Source of the DNA: Bradyrhizobium sediminis
Lineage (GTDB): Bacteria > Pseudomonadota > Alphaproteobacteria > Rhizobiales > Xanthobacteraceae
DNA: 64,000 bases
Assembly (NCBI RefSeq): GCF_018736085.1
Contig: NZ_CP076134.1
Span: forward strand, 1,002,501-1,066,500
Reading direction: 5' to 3'
Numbering within the stretch: position 1 is the stretch's first letter; each line of letters begins with the position of its first letter. A program made the position numbers and the translations under genes. Shown piece after piece: positions 1 to 7,830 of this stretch. The notes beneath the pieces were generated by a model. It made no database searches. It was not told the origin of the DNA and was given only the letters and a program-made list of their open reading frames with translations.

Positions 1-176
1 GCTTCCTCCTCTGTTTTTTTTATGTCGCGTTATCGACGAGGGGCAACGATCTTGAATGTCGCTTTTTTATCGCCGACGGCCGACGTTGAGATTGGTACCG
101 GAAACCCGGACCTCGAAAGCAAACCCCCTGATTCTTGGGTGCGATCGAAACCTGAACATCCCGGACCGCCGGCAGG

Positions 177-326
177 ATGACCAATCGGTTCCCAGGAATC
201 AAGGGCGTCGCTCCGCTTCTGCTTTACAACGCAGTTGCGAAGAGACCCGGCATGGTGGCGCCCTCCACCCAAGCCGAACGATCGATGCACGTTTTGCGGG
301 CAATAGCTCGTGACGCAGCAGACTGA
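177..326 (+). CDS. possible small protein, unrecognised (49 aa)
   Basis: A short frame opens with ATG at 177 and ends at TGA 324-326. An in-frame TGA lies 24 bases upstream (153-155), so the start cannot be much earlier. The product would be soluble, with a hydrophobic stretch near residues 11-20 and a basic middle. I recognise no family. Codon choice looks plausible for a GC-rich genome, but the ribosome site (GGCAGG directly before ATG) is poor. It could equally be the tail of a decayed gene, since the next 250 bases hold a gene remnant. Confidence 0.25.
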   Translation: MTNRFPGIKGVAPLLLYNAVAKRPGMVAPSTQAERSMHVLRAIARDAAD

Positions 327-383
327 CGCGCTCCCCCTTCATCTGCTAGGCAGGGGCAGGAAATCGCACCGAAGAACGTGTGA

Positions 384-583
384 ATGGCAGTCAAGAAGGT
401 CGTGGTCGCGGGCGCGACGGGTCAAGCCAGATCAGCACCAAGGACGCGATGCGCCGCAACCTGATGGCGGTGCTCAAGCCGGCGGCGCCGTCGCTCAACC
501 ACGTCGCGTTGCTGCAGGGCAACAAAGCCTACGGCGTGCATGTCCGCCCGCTCAAGGTGCCGGCGCGGGAGGGCCGCTCTTAA
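384..583 (+). pseudogene. remnant of an extended SDR (PRISE / progesterone 5-beta-reductase-like)
   Basis: ATG at 384 begins MAVKKVVVAGATGQ, a typical Rossmann-fold start with a GATG nucleotide-binding turn, but the frame stops within 26 codons. In another frame, about 441-583 encodes a block resembling the middle of the same SDR family (NHVALLQGNKAYGVHVRPLK, then VPAREGRS) and ends in TAA. Intact family members are about 350 residues. An internal deletion has therefore joined the start to a mid-protein block in the wrong phase, and everything after GRS is missing. The remnant ends two bases from the stop codon of the convergent oxidoreductase gene. Family assignment is from recall of the motif; the frame break is directly visible. 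Confidence 0.6.
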
Positions 584-585
584 CG

Positions 586-1893
586 TCATTTCGAAAACGC
601 CGCTTCCATCGCCCGTCGCGTCTTCACGGTGTCGCTACCGGCATCGATCTCGACGTCGCTCCAGCGCACCACGGCGCCGTGGGCGACATCGTTCTTCAGC
701 TTCACCCGGTGCGCGAGCCCGATCGGCAACGCTCCGGCCGCAACGCTGGCCGCGGCCGGCATCAGTTTGCCCCACACTGTATAGCCGCCTTCGCCGTCGA
801 GCATTTCGCCGGCGCGCAGGTCGCGCTTGGCAACGGAGGCGACGTCGCCGCGAAAACCGTGCGGTTGCCCGGTCGGCTCGTTGCGCAGCGCCGCCGACAG
901 GATCGAGATGTTCAGCTCCAGCCCGATCAAATGATACGGCTTGTACATCGCCGCATAGCGACCCGATGAATCCGTCTTCAAGCCGTATTGCCTGAAACAG
1001 TCCGCGGCGTAGTCGTTCGGCGCTTCCAGCACGACATAGACGCCCCAGCGCAGATCGCGGAACACCGGCCGGCCGTCGCGCTCCAGCGACGACACCACTT
1101 CGACGACGCCGGATTTCTCCAGCACGCCGCCTTTGTCGCGCGGCCGCATCACATGCGGCAGGTCGTCGACGCCGCAGGGCGGAAACAGCAATCCGCCGCC
1201 GGGCACATCGAGCCCGGTGGCGTTGGCGATCGCCGCCATCTCGATGGCGGACTTGGTGCCGTCGAGAAACGAGTTGAACATCTGCGGATTCATGCCGGCC
1301 GACTGCGCCTCGCCGGCGGTGAGCCCGTAATGGCCCCAGACGCCGGCTGGCGTGACGTCGTGATAGGCAGGCAGATATTTTGTCCCCTTGCCGGCGGCGA
1401 CCACGCGAAAGCCGGTGGCGCGGGCCCAGTCCACCATTTCGGCTGTCAGCGCCGGCTGGTCGCCATAGGCCAGCGAATAGACCACGCCGGCCTTGCGGGC
1501 TTCCTCCGCCAGGAGCGGCCCCGCCAGCACGTCGGCCTCGACATTGACCATGACGATGTGCTTGCCGGCCGCGATCGCCGCGCGGGCATGCCGGATGCCG
1601 ACCGCGGGATTGCCGGTGGCCTCCACGATCACGTCCATCGCGCCGCCCGCGATCGCCCGCACGCCGTCGTCGGTGAAGGCGGTGGCCGCGATCCGCGCCT
1701 CGTCCCAGCCGACCGTGCGGCAGGCTTCGCGGGCGCGATCGCGGTCGAGATCGACGATGACAGGCACTTCCAATCCCGGCGTGTGCGGCACCTGCGCGAG
1801 GAACATCGAGCCGAATTTGCCGGCGCCGATCAGCGCGACGCGGACCGGTTTGCCGGCTTCGCGGCGGGCGTTGAGGAGGTGCGAGAGGTTCAT
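586..1893 (-). CDS. NAD(P)-dependent oxidoreductase with C-terminal SAF domain (homoserine dehydrogenase-like)
   Basis: The 435-residue protein begins with a Rossmann fold carrying VALIGAGKFGSMF (about residues 19-31), followed by a homoserine-dehydrogenase-like catalytic region (EATGNPAVG, AAGKHIVMVN). The last third, from roughly residue 345, resembles a SAF domain (KRDLRAGEMLDGEGGYTVWG), a module shared with altronate dehydratase and sialic acid synthase. The family acts on sugar-acid or hydroxy-acid substrates, but the substrate cannot be read from sequence. It is the last gene of a minus-strand set behind a dioxygenase and a GntR regulator, which suggests one catabolic pathway. ATG at 1893 is the chosen start. 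Confidence 0.8.
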   Translation of the reverse strand: MNLSHLLNARREAGKPVRVALIGAGKFGSMFLAQVPHTPGLEVPVIVDLDRDRAREACRTVGWDEARIAATAFTDDGVRAIAGGAMDVIVEATGNPAVGIRHARAAIAAGKHIVMVNVEADVLAGPLLAEEARKAGVVYSLAYGDQPALTAEMVDWARATGFRVVAAGKGTKYLPAYHDVTPAGVWGHYGLTAGEAQSAGMNPQMFNSFLDGTKSAIEMAAIANATGLDVPGGGLLFPPCGVDDLPHVMRPRDKGGVLEKSGVVEVVSSLERDGRPVFRDLRWGVYVVLEAPNDYAADCFRQYGLKTDSSGRYAAMYKPYHLIGLELNISILSAALRNEPTGQPHGFRGDVASVAKRDLRAGEMLDGEGGYTVWGKLMPAAASVAAGALPIGLAHRVKLKNDVAHGAVVRWSDVEIDAGSDTVKTRRAMEAAFSK

Positions 1894-1919
1894 GGGAATC
1901 CGATCAAATTTTCACTCGC

Positions 1920-2014
1920 GTCATTCCGGGCCACGCGTCTTCGCGTGGACCCGGAATTCCGAGATGATTTGCGCGAGATTCCGGGTTCGCGCCTTCAGCG
2001 CGCCCCGGAATGAC
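1920..2014. repeat. dispersed palindromic repeat, family A copy 1
   Basis: About 95 bp lie between the outer inverted ends GTCATTCCGGG and CCCGGAATGAC, with nested inverted segments inside. It occupies the gap between two co-oriented genes. Copies with the same ends occur at 2855-2954 and 31299-31409. Confidence 0.8.
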
Positions 2015-2024
2015 GGGTGAGAGG

Positions 2025-2825
2025 CTACTCCGCCGCCTGGCGATGCGCCCGCGCCAAATGCAGCAGCGCGTCGTCATCCACGGTCTTGATCGGCGTGAAG
2101 TCGCGATGGGCGATATATTCCGGCCGCGTCGGGGTGCGGATGTAGTTCGAGATCGCATTCAGCGTCAGATAGACGATCTTGCGCGGATAGGGCGTGATGT
2201 TGCCGGCCGAGCCGTGCACCAGATTGCCGTGGAACATCAGCATGCCGCCGGCCTTGCCGGTCGGCGCGACGATGCCGCCCTCCTTCACCAGCCGCGTCAC
2301 GGTTTCCTCGTCCAGCGTCCACAACGGATAGCTGGTGGTCTCGAGGTCGTGCGAAGCCTTGAGGTCGCCGGCGTGCTGGCTCTTCGGCACCAGCATCAAC
2401 GGGCCGTTGATCGGCATCACCTCGTCGAGGAAGATCGCGATATTCATCGCGCGCGGCTGCGGCATGCCGTCGTCGCGCTTCCAGGTGCCGTAGTCCTGGT
2501 GCCATTGCCAGACGTCGCCGGTGAAGGCCGATTTGGCGTTGATCTTGTACTGGTGCATGTAGACCCTCTCGCCGAAGATCTGCTCCACCGGCTCGATCAT
2601 GCGCGGATGTGCGCCGAGCAGCCCGAACGCCTCGTTGTAGAGATGGGCGGCAAAGGCGGTGCGCGGTGCGCCGCTCTTCTCGCGCCATACCTCCGGGCGG
2701 TTGGTGTCGTAGATGCTGACGGCCTCGCGCGCCAGCAGGTCGACTTCCTCCTGGCTGAACAATTCAGGCAGGAACAGCCAACCCTCGCGATTGAAATAGT
2801 CGATCTGTTCTGGAGTGAGTTTCAT
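2025..2825 (-). CDS. phytanoyl-CoA dioxygenase family protein (Fe(II)/2-oxoglutarate oxygenase)
   Basis: The 266-residue protein has the iron-binding triad of the PhyH family: H109 and D111 in WQWHQDYG, and H204 in FHGNLVHGS. The second histidine block, followed by NITPYPR, also resembles ectoine hydroxylase-type members. Such enzymes hydroxylate small substrates using oxygen and 2-oxoglutarate; the substrate here is unknown. ATG at 2825 has a good ribosome site (GGGAGG a few bases upstream). It lies between the GntR regulator and the SAF oxidoreductase on the same strand, so hydroxylation followed by dehydrogenation is a reasonable but unproved pathway. Confidence 0.85.
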   Translation of the reverse strand: MKLTPEQIDYFNREGWLFLPELFSQEEVDLLAREAVSIYDTNRPEVWREKSGAPRTAFAAHLYNEAFGLLGAHPRMIEPVEQIFGERVYMHQYKINAKSAFTGDVWQWHQDYGTWKRDDGMPQPRAMNIAIFLDEVMPINGPLMLVPKSQHAGDLKASHDLETTSYPLWTLDEETVTRLVKEGGIVAPTGKAGGMLMFHGNLVHGSAGNITPYPRKIVYLTLNAISNYIRTPTRPEYIAHRDFTPIKTVDDDALLHLARAHRQAAE

Positions 2826-2854
2826 CGGTTTCCTCCCTTGAGTTTTCTATCGTT

Positions 2855-2954
2855 GTCATTCCGGGGCGCGCAAAGCGCGAACCTCAGATGTGCAATTGCA
2901 CATCGGGGAATCTCGAGATTCCGGGTTCGAGGCTGCGCCTCGCCCCGGAATGAC
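2855..2954. repeat. dispersed palindromic repeat, family A copy 2
   Basis: The 100-bp element has inverted ends GTCATTCCGGGGC / GCCCCGGAATGAC and an inner palindrome around TGTGCAATTGCACA. It fills the gap between the GntR gene and the dioxygenase gene, and could act as a processing or attenuating hairpin. Confidence 0.8.
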
Positions 2955-2963
2955 GGCGTCTAG

Positions 2964-3653
2964 CTACGCCGCCTGATCGGTCGCCTTCAGTCTCTCCTCG
3001 GTCATCCGTCCGGCGCCCAGCGCATGCGCCAGCGCCGCGCCTTCGGCCGCCCTGGCGTTGCTGGAAAGAATATGCGCGGCAATGGTCTCGTGCTCGGCCC
3101 AGGCGCTTTCGCGATAGTCGAGTTCGGCCAGCACCGTCGCCATCGAGCGCCGCATATGCGGCCACTGCGGCGCGATCATTTCCTCGATCGCGGGATTGCC
3201 GGACAGCGCGTAGATCGCGCGATGGAAGTCGACGTCGAGCGCGATCAGCCTCGCCAGAGGCGCCTTGCGGTTCGTGGAGCGCCCGGCCTGCAGCGCCGCC
3301 TCGAGCTGCGCGCGTCCGGCAGCATCGGTCCTGGCCCGCCCGGCCGCGAGCCGGGCCGCCAGCGCCTCGATGGCGCCGCGCACTTCGTAGAGCTGGCGGA
3401 TGCGCAGGGGATCGAGCCGCGTCACTTCGAAACCCCGGCGGCCGCTTTCGGCGACCAGGCCCTGCCGGTGCAACAGATGCAGCGCGTGGGAAACCGGCTG
3501 GCGCGACACCCCGAGATTTTCAGCGAGTTCGTTCTGCCGGATGCGCTGCCCCGGCGGCAGGGTGCGGTCGATGATGGCTTCGAGGATCCGCGCATAGACC
3601 TGGTCGATCAGGTTGGGGAGCGGGTTCAACGGAATCATGCCGGCCGTCCTCAT
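2964..3653 (-). CDS. GntR-family transcriptional regulator, FadR/FCD type
   Basis: The N-terminal winged helix is clear (IDQVYARILEAIIDRTLPPG, then LAENLGVSRQPVSHALHLL), followed by an all-helical FCD ligand domain (EVRGAIEALAARLAAGRA; DVDFHRAIYALSGNP). I start it at ATG 3653 (229 residues), or alternatively ATG 3638. An open frame extends to 3710 but would translate through a perfect palindrome just upstream, which is better read as the operator. FCD regulators usually bind small carboxylates and control the adjacent catabolic genes, here the downstream dioxygenase and dehydrogenase. The methyltransferase gene is divergent. Confidence 0.85.
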   Translation of the reverse strand: MRTAGMIPLNPLPNLIDQVYARILEAIIDRTLPPGQRIRQNELAENLGVSRQPVSHALHLLHRQGLVAESGRRGFEVTRLDPLRIRQLYEVRGAIEALAARLAAGRARTDAAGRAQLEAALQAGRSTNRKAPLARLIALDVDFHRAIYALSGNPAIEEMIAPQWPHMRRSMATVLAELDYRESAWAEHETIAAHILSSNARAAEGAALAHALGAGRMTEERLKATDQAA

Positions 3654-3655
3654 TC

Positions 3656-3677
3656 GGAATACGGAATTCCGTATTCC
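3656..3677. promoter_or_regulatory. 22-bp perfect palindrome, likely GntR operator
   Basis: The half site GGAATACGGAA is followed directly by its exact reverse complement. It ends 3 bp upstream of the GntR start at 3653, within the divergent promoter region shared with the methyltransferase gene at 3810. Position and perfect symmetry fit autoregulation. Binding is inferred. Confidence 0.65.
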
Positions 3678-3809
3678 ATACAAAATATCGAGGGGGCGCG
3701 GCAGGGTCAAGTGTCAGGCTGGTGGTTCCGGATTGAACCCCGGGGGGCCGGCTACTTGCTGGACCGGGGCCCCGCGCTATGCTGCGGCCGGGGCGATCGG
3801 AGGTTCGTC

Positions 3810-4619
3810 ATGAGCAACGACGCAGCCGGCTTCATCGGCAACATCCCGCAGTACTATGATCAGGGCCTCGGCCCTAACATCTTCGCCGATTACGCCGCCG
3901 ACATTGCGCAGCGCACCGCCGCCGGCAATCCGTTGCGGGTGCTGGAGACCGCGGCCGGCACCGGCATCGTCACCCGCAGGCTGCGCGACGCCTTGCCCGC
4001 GGATGCTCATCTGATCGCGACCGATCTCAATCCGCCGATGCTCGACATCGCCCGCGCCAAGTTCGGGGCCGGCGAGCGCGTAGCGTTCCAGCCGGCCGAC
4101 GCCGTGGCGCTTCCCTTCGCCGAGGAAAGCTTCGACGCGGTGGTCTGTCAGTTCGGAATCATGTTTTTTCCGGACAAGGCCAGATCCTGCGCCGAGGTTT
4201 TTCGCGCGCTCGCCCCCGGCGGCCGCTACCTGTTCAGCGTCTGGGATTCCCATCGCCACAACCCGTTCGGCCGGATCGCGCACGAGGTCGCAGGAAGTTT
4301 CTTTCCCGCGGATCCGCCGCAGTTCTACAACGTGCCGTTCTCCTGCCACCAGATCGATCCGATCAAGGAGATGCTGCTGGCGGCGGGTTTCGATGATCTC
4401 GGCATTGCCGTCGTCAGGCTGAACAAGGTGATTGCGGACACGGCGGGTTTTGCGCAGGCCCTGATCTTCGGCAATCCGCTGATCGAGCAGATCCGGGCGC
4501 GCGGTGGCGTCGAACCCCAACGTATCGTTGACGCGATGCTGCAAGCGGTTCGGCGTGAATTCGGCGGCGGCCGTATGCCGCTTCAGGCGATCGTGTTTTC
4601 CGCGACCAAGCCACGATGA
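3810..4619 (+). CDS. class I SAM-dependent methyltransferase
   Basis: The 269-residue protein has motif I VLETAAGTG (about residues 44-52), the acidic end of strand 2 (IATDLNPPML), a D-A-V motif II region (FQPADAVALPFAEESFDAVV) and a UbiE-like FRALAPGGRYLFSVWD segment. It methylates an unidentified small molecule. The frame is open far upstream, but ATG 3810 follows GGAGG by six bases and starts the conserved domain. It is divergent from the GntR gene and convergent with the GNAT gene, so it may be an independent unit sharing the palindromic control region. Confidence 0.85.
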   Translation: MSNDAAGFIGNIPQYYDQGLGPNIFADYAADIAQRTAAGNPLRVLETAAGTGIVTRRLRDALPADAHLIATDLNPPMLDIARAKFGAGERVAFQPADAVALPFAEESFDAVVCQFGIMFFPDKARSCAEVFRALAPGGRYLFSVWDSHRHNPFGRIAHEVAGSFFPADPPQFYNVPFSCHQIDPIKEMLLAAGFDDLGIAVVRLNKVIADTAGFAQALIFGNPLIEQIRARGGVEPQRIVDAMLQAVRREFGGGRMPLQAIVFSATKPR

Positions 4620-4647
4620 CCGTGCTCACCTGTCGCCGACGTCCGTC

Positions 4648-5169
4648 TCAGGCGCCGATCCGCTTCCAGTAGATCAGGGTCCCTGTCAGGCCGCCCTGCG
4701 GCTTCAGGGCATAATCCGGAATCTCTCCGGTCAATCTGAAACCCAGTTTCTCGTACAGTCCCGCCGCGCCGCCGTCGGTCGCGGTGTCCAGCACCAGCAG
4801 CGTGCGGTTTCGCTCGATCGCGCAGGCCTCCGCCGCCCGCATCAAGGCGGTGGCCACGCCGCGGCCGCGATGGCTGAGGCGGGTCATCATCTTGGCGATC
4901 TCGGCGCGATGCGGCTGATTGGGCGGACAATCCAGCAGCAGGGTGACGGTGCCGGCGAGCACATCGCCATCCCAGGCGCCGAGGATGATGCGTTCGTCGC
5001 GGCCGGCGGCCGCCAGCGCGCCGTCCCAGAACGCGCCTGCCGCATCCTGCGGCAGCGGATGCATGAAGCTGACCGATCCGCCGTTCGCGACCGTCTCGAT
5101 CAGGATTTCGCTCAGCATCTTCCGAATATCGGGTGAGGCGTTCAGCGCGCTAATTTCGATCGCGGACAT
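4648..5169 (-). CDS. GNAT-family N-acetyltransferase
   Basis: The 173-residue protein has a single GNAT fold. The acetyl-CoA pyrophosphate loop is RGRGVA (residues 101-106) after a strand with AEIAKMMTRLSHRG, and the C-terminal GLYEKLGFRLTGEIPDYAL is the usual substrate-side helix and strand. The acceptor is unknown. It lies downstream of the XRE-cupin/GHNGGPPL pair on the same strand with a 48-bp gap and could be co-transcribed. Confidence 0.85.
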   Translation of the reverse strand: MSAIEISALNASPDIRKMLSEILIETVANGGSVSFMHPLPQDAAGAFWDGALAAAGRDERIILGAWDGDVLAGTVTLLLDCPPNQPHRAEIAKMMTRLSHRGRGVATALMRAAEACAIERNRTLLVLDTATDGGAAGLYEKLGFRLTGEIPDYALKPQGGLTGTLIYWKRIGA

Positions 5170-5217
5170 TTGGTTGGTCCCGGTGAATCAAAGCCGCCTT
5201 GTTGCGGTCCTGTTCGC

Positions 5218-5532
5218 TCATCTGCGCTTCAACGATCGCGCCGTCTTGATCTCGGCAATTCTCTCGACGTCCTCGATCTGGAGATGGCGGCCGCGTTCCA
5301 GAATTTCCAAGGTGTATTCCTCGTAGGTGAGCCCGAGCCGTTCCGCCTTGCGCAGGCGAAACATGACGATTCCGGGCGAGACGTTGTGCCAGGCCGCGCG
5401 GTGCGCCGCTTTCCAGTAGAAGTAGTTTCCGATTCCGCCGTCGCCCCATTCCGGCCGGTGCTCCTGCTCCAGCGGCGGCCCGCCATTGTGGCCGACCGAG
5501 GCGTCCGAGGCTTTGGCGTCGATCCCGGCCAT
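5218..5532 (-). CDS. conserved 104-residue protein with GHNGGPPL motif
   Basis: ATG at 5532 lies 4 bp after the stop codon of the XRE regulator (5537), giving tight coupling. The protein has an acidic and serine-rich N terminus, then SVGHNGGPPLEQEH, an aromatic stretch (GNYFYWKAAHRAAWHN) and a C-terminal charged helix (LGLTYEEYTLEILERGRHLQ). I recall the GHNGGPPL motif from many short, uncharacterised alphaproteobacterial and phage proteins, but know no function. There is no membrane segment or signal peptide. A longer frame from 5883 only overlaps the regulator and is rejected. The fixed pairing with a cupin regulator suggests a role in the response that regulator controls. Confidence 0.7.
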   Translation of the reverse strand: MAGIDAKASDASVGHNGGPPLEQEHRPEWGDGGIGNYFYWKAAHRAAWHNVSPGIVMFRLRKAERLGLTYEEYTLEILERGRHLQIEDVERIAEIKTARSLKRR

Positions 5533-5536
5533 CGCA

Positions 5537-6109
5537 CTAGCTCCGCGCGAGCACGACGAGATAGGTGCAAGGGGATTTCGTTTCGTTGGCGAAGGTGGTC
5601 TCGGCGGGCGCGCCGAATCCGAGGCAGTCGCCGGTGGCCAGCACATTGCGTTCGCCGTTCTCGATGATGACGAGTTGGCCCGACTGCACCCAGACCGCCT
5701 GACGGATCCGCGCGTAGGAGGAGGCCGGCAGCACCACTTTCTTCCCGGCGGGCATTTCGACCTGGATGACCTCGACCGGATGGTCGGGCCGGGCGAACAC
5801 CTGCTTGCGCGAATATCCCGTGGCGGGATCGTGCCACACCGGCTGGTCGGCGGCGCGCGACAGCAGCGGCTGGACGCCTTCACCCTCGGCGCGCACCAGC
5901 AGCCCGGCGAGGGTGAGGTCGAAGGCGCTGGCCAGCCGCACCAGGATCACTGCGGTGGGGCTCAATTCCTCGCGCTCGATCTTGCTGATGGTCGCCTTGG
6001 AAACCCCCGACCGCTCGGCGAGGTCCGCCAGCGACCATCCCCGCGCATCCCGCTCCAGCCGAAGCCGTCGCGCGATACGGGTGCCGGTATCGTCTCCTAT
6101 AATAGACAT
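5537..6109 (-). CDS. XRE-family regulator with cupin domain
   Basis: The 190-residue protein has a helix-turn-helix at about residues 10-65 (WSLADLAERSGVSKATISKI) and a C-terminal cupin at about 100-185 (VEVIQVEMPAGKKVVLPA; YLVVL). This is the PuuR-like architecture, in which the cupin senses a small ligand. I start at ATG 6109 (MSIIGDDTG); an upstream extension to 6211 would cross the promoter-like AT-rich repeats. The first gene of a short operon, it is followed after 4 bp by the GHNGGPPL protein and then the acetyltransferase. Confidence 0.85.
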   Translation of the reverse strand: MSIIGDDTGTRIARRLRLERDARGWSLADLAERSGVSKATISKIEREELSPTAVILVRLASAFDLTLAGLLVRAEGEGVQPLLSRAADQPVWHDPATGYSRKQVFARPDHPVEVIQVEMPAGKKVVLPASSYARIRQAVWVQSGQLVIIENGERNVLATGDCLGFGAPAETTFANETKSPCTYLVVLARS

Positions 6110-6126
6110 ATGTTTCGTATAATAGA
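6098..6126 (-). promoter_or_regulatory. direct repeats around the XRE-cupin start, possible operator or promoter
   Basis: The 9-mer TCTATTATA (minus strand) occurs twice, exactly 20 bp apart, at 6118-6126 and 6098-6106, flanking the ATG at 6109. It is strikingly AT-rich for this genome. TATTAT in the upstream copy could be a -10 box with TTGCAA 14 bp further up, which would put transcription start almost at the ATG. The two repeats, two helical turns apart, could bind the regulator. Both readings are inference. Confidence 0.45.
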
Positions 6127-6174
6127 AAATTGCGTTTCTTGCAAGGGCGGGTGACGGACCGCCGTCGGGCGCGA

Positions 6175-6987
6175 TCAGCTCGCTGCCAGAAACTCCAGCA
6201 CGATCTCGCAATATTTTTGCGGCGCCTGTTCGAACATCGGGTGCGTGGCGCCCGGGATGACAGCCGTCTTCGAACCCTTCACATGCGCCGCCAGAGTGTG
6301 CAGCACCTGCGGCAGCGCGCCCTTGGTTTTAGCGCCGCCGATGAACAGCGTCGGCGTCCTGATCGCTTCCGCGTCGGCTCTCGAGAACGGCGGGCGCTCG
6401 TCCCTGACCTGGCCGATCAGCGTCATCGCATTGTCGCGCAGCAACTGCTTCGGCGTCGCGGGCAGCCGGTTCCAGGCGCCGGGGCCTTCCAGCGTATCCA
6501 TGAAATAGGCCAGCCCGCCGTCGATATCGCCGGCCGCGATTTTCTCGGCCGATACCGCGAACCGTGCCGCCAGCGGCGAGGGCCCGGGCTTGAAGGCCGG
6601 ATCGAGTGAGGCGTCGAGCTCGCCGCCGGGTTCGGCCAGGATCAGCCGGCGCAACAGGTCGGGCCGGCGCTGCGCGACCCGAAACGAGATATGCCCGCCG
6701 CGCGAATGCCCCATCAGGTCGACCGGCCTGGTGTCCAGCTTCTCGATGAAGGCGGTGACGTCGTGGACATGCTGCGCGATCGAATAGGTGTCACCGACGC
6801 CGTCCCAATGCTCGGGAAAGAAATGCCGCAACGACACCGCGATCACGCGATGTCTTCGCGACAGCGGTCCGAGCACCGCCGACCAGATCCGGAAATCGCA
6901 CAGCGAACCGTGTACGCACACCAGCGGCGGGCCCTCGCCGACCTCGAGATAGGCCATGTCGTATCCATTGACGTGCAGCTTTTGCAT
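6175..6987 (-). CDS. alpha/beta-fold hydrolase
   Basis: The 270-residue protein has the oxyanion loop VHGS (25-28), nucleophile elbow GHSRGG with S95, a late acidic residue region and the catalytic histidine in GATHPMFEQAP near the C terminus. The reaction is ester, lactone or epoxide hydrolysis of an unknown substrate. I prefer ATG 6987 (MQKLHVNGYDM), where homology normally begins; an alternative start at 7026 adds 13 residues. It is followed on the same strand by the regulator gene but separated by its promoter repeats. Confidence 0.85.
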   Translation of the reverse strand: MQKLHVNGYDMAYLEVGEGPPLVCVHGSLCDFRIWSAVLGPLSRRHRVIAVSLRHFFPEHWDGVGDTYSIAQHVHDVTAFIEKLDTRPVDLMGHSRGGHISFRVAQRRPDLLRRLILAEPGGELDASLDPAFKPGPSPLAARFAVSAEKIAAGDIDGGLAYFMDTLEGPGAWNRLPATPKQLLRDNAMTLIGQVRDERPPFSRADAEAIRTPTLFIGGAKTKGALPQVLHTLAAHVKGSKTAVIPGATHPMFEQAPQKYCEIVLEFLAAS

Positions 6988-7034
6988 GGGGGTCTCGCCG
7001 GGGGCTGGGCTATGGCGCCTGTACACATCCGGAC

Positions 7035-7119
7035 GTCATACGCGGGCTTGACCCGCGTATCCATCCGTCTTCGCAAAGAAGCGCTTTTCAAAGATGGGTC
7101 ACCGGGTCAAGCAGTGACG
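7035..7119. repeat. dispersed repeat, family C copy 1
   Basis: It begins GTCATACGCGGGCTTGACC with the inner inverted pair ACGCGGG / CCCGCGT, and ends ACCGGGTCAAGCAGTGAC. A second copy with the same opening lies at 53842-53930. It sits in a divergent gap. Confidence 0.65.
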
Positions 7120-7244
7120 GCGGCGTTTCGCGGGGGACGGCACAAAGTTCCCCCGGAATCCGGGTGGATCGCAACAATCTCCAAGCCTATCTTCCGGGCC
7201 AGCATCAAGCTCACAGCATGGGGCGATCAGATCTGGAGCCAGTC

Positions 7245-7787
7245 ATGACCGGTCACACTTTTGCAATCTTCGACACAGCGATCGGCCGCTGCGGCATCGT
7301 ATGGCGCGCGCGCGGCATCAATGGGGTGCAGCTGCCGATGGGCAGCGAAGACAAGACCCGCATCCGGATCCGCCAGAGCCACGGCGATATCGCGGAGGCG
7401 CCGCCGCCGGCGGAAGTGCAACGCGCGATCGACGGCATCGTCGAACTGCTCGCGGGCAAGCCGAACGATCTCACGGACATCGTGCTCGATCTCGACGGCG
7501 TTCCCGAATTCAACCGCGGCGTCTACGACATCGCGCGCACCATCCCGCCGGGCAAGACCATGACCTATGGTGATATCGCCAGGCGGCTCGGCGGGGTCGA
7601 GCTGTCGCGCGACGTCGGCCAGGCGCTCGGCCGCAATCCCTGTCCGGTCGTGGTGCCGTGCCACCGCGTGCTCGCCGCCGGCGGCAAGCCCGGCGGCTTC
7701 TCCGCCAACGGCGGCGTGGTGACGAAACTGAAAATGCTCGCGATCGAAGGCGCGGTGGTCAATCACACGCCGAGTCTGTTCGACTAA
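7245..7787 (+). CDS. ogt: methylated-DNA-[protein]-cysteine S-methyltransferase
   Basis: The 180-residue protein is a suicide DNA-repair enzyme that moves the alkyl group from O6-alkylguanine to its own cysteine. The active site is PCHRV, with C139 as acceptor, after the DNA-binding helix (TYGDIARRLGGVELSRDVGQALGRNP) and before the GFSANGG loop. It lacks an Ada-type regulatory domain, so it is the constitutive Ogt class. ATG 7245 has GGAG eight bases upstream; in-frame ATGs at 7164 and 7218 are less likely. It stands alone between divergent and convergent neighbours. Confidence 0.9.
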   Translation: MTGHTFAIFDTAIGRCGIVWRARGINGVQLPMGSEDKTRIRIRQSHGDIAEAPPPAEVQRAIDGIVELLAGKPNDLTDIVLDLDGVPEFNRGVYDIARTIPPGKTMTYGDIARRLGGVELSRDVGQALGRNPCPVVVPCHRVLAAGGKPGGFSANGGVVTKLKMLAIEGAVVNHTPSLFD

Positions 7788-7830
7788 ATCCTACTCCCTC
7801 GCCCAGCAAGCGGGGAGAGGTGAGAGCAGG

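Noticed and set aside
1920..2954. Paired repeats as a possible CRISPR or tandem array
   Set aside because: Units are single, long, palindromic and separated by genes; there are no regular spacers and no cas genes.
2964..3710. Longer GntR start at 3710
   Set aside because: It would translate the palindromic operator; ATG 3653 or 3638 places the helix-turn-helix at the normal distance from the start.
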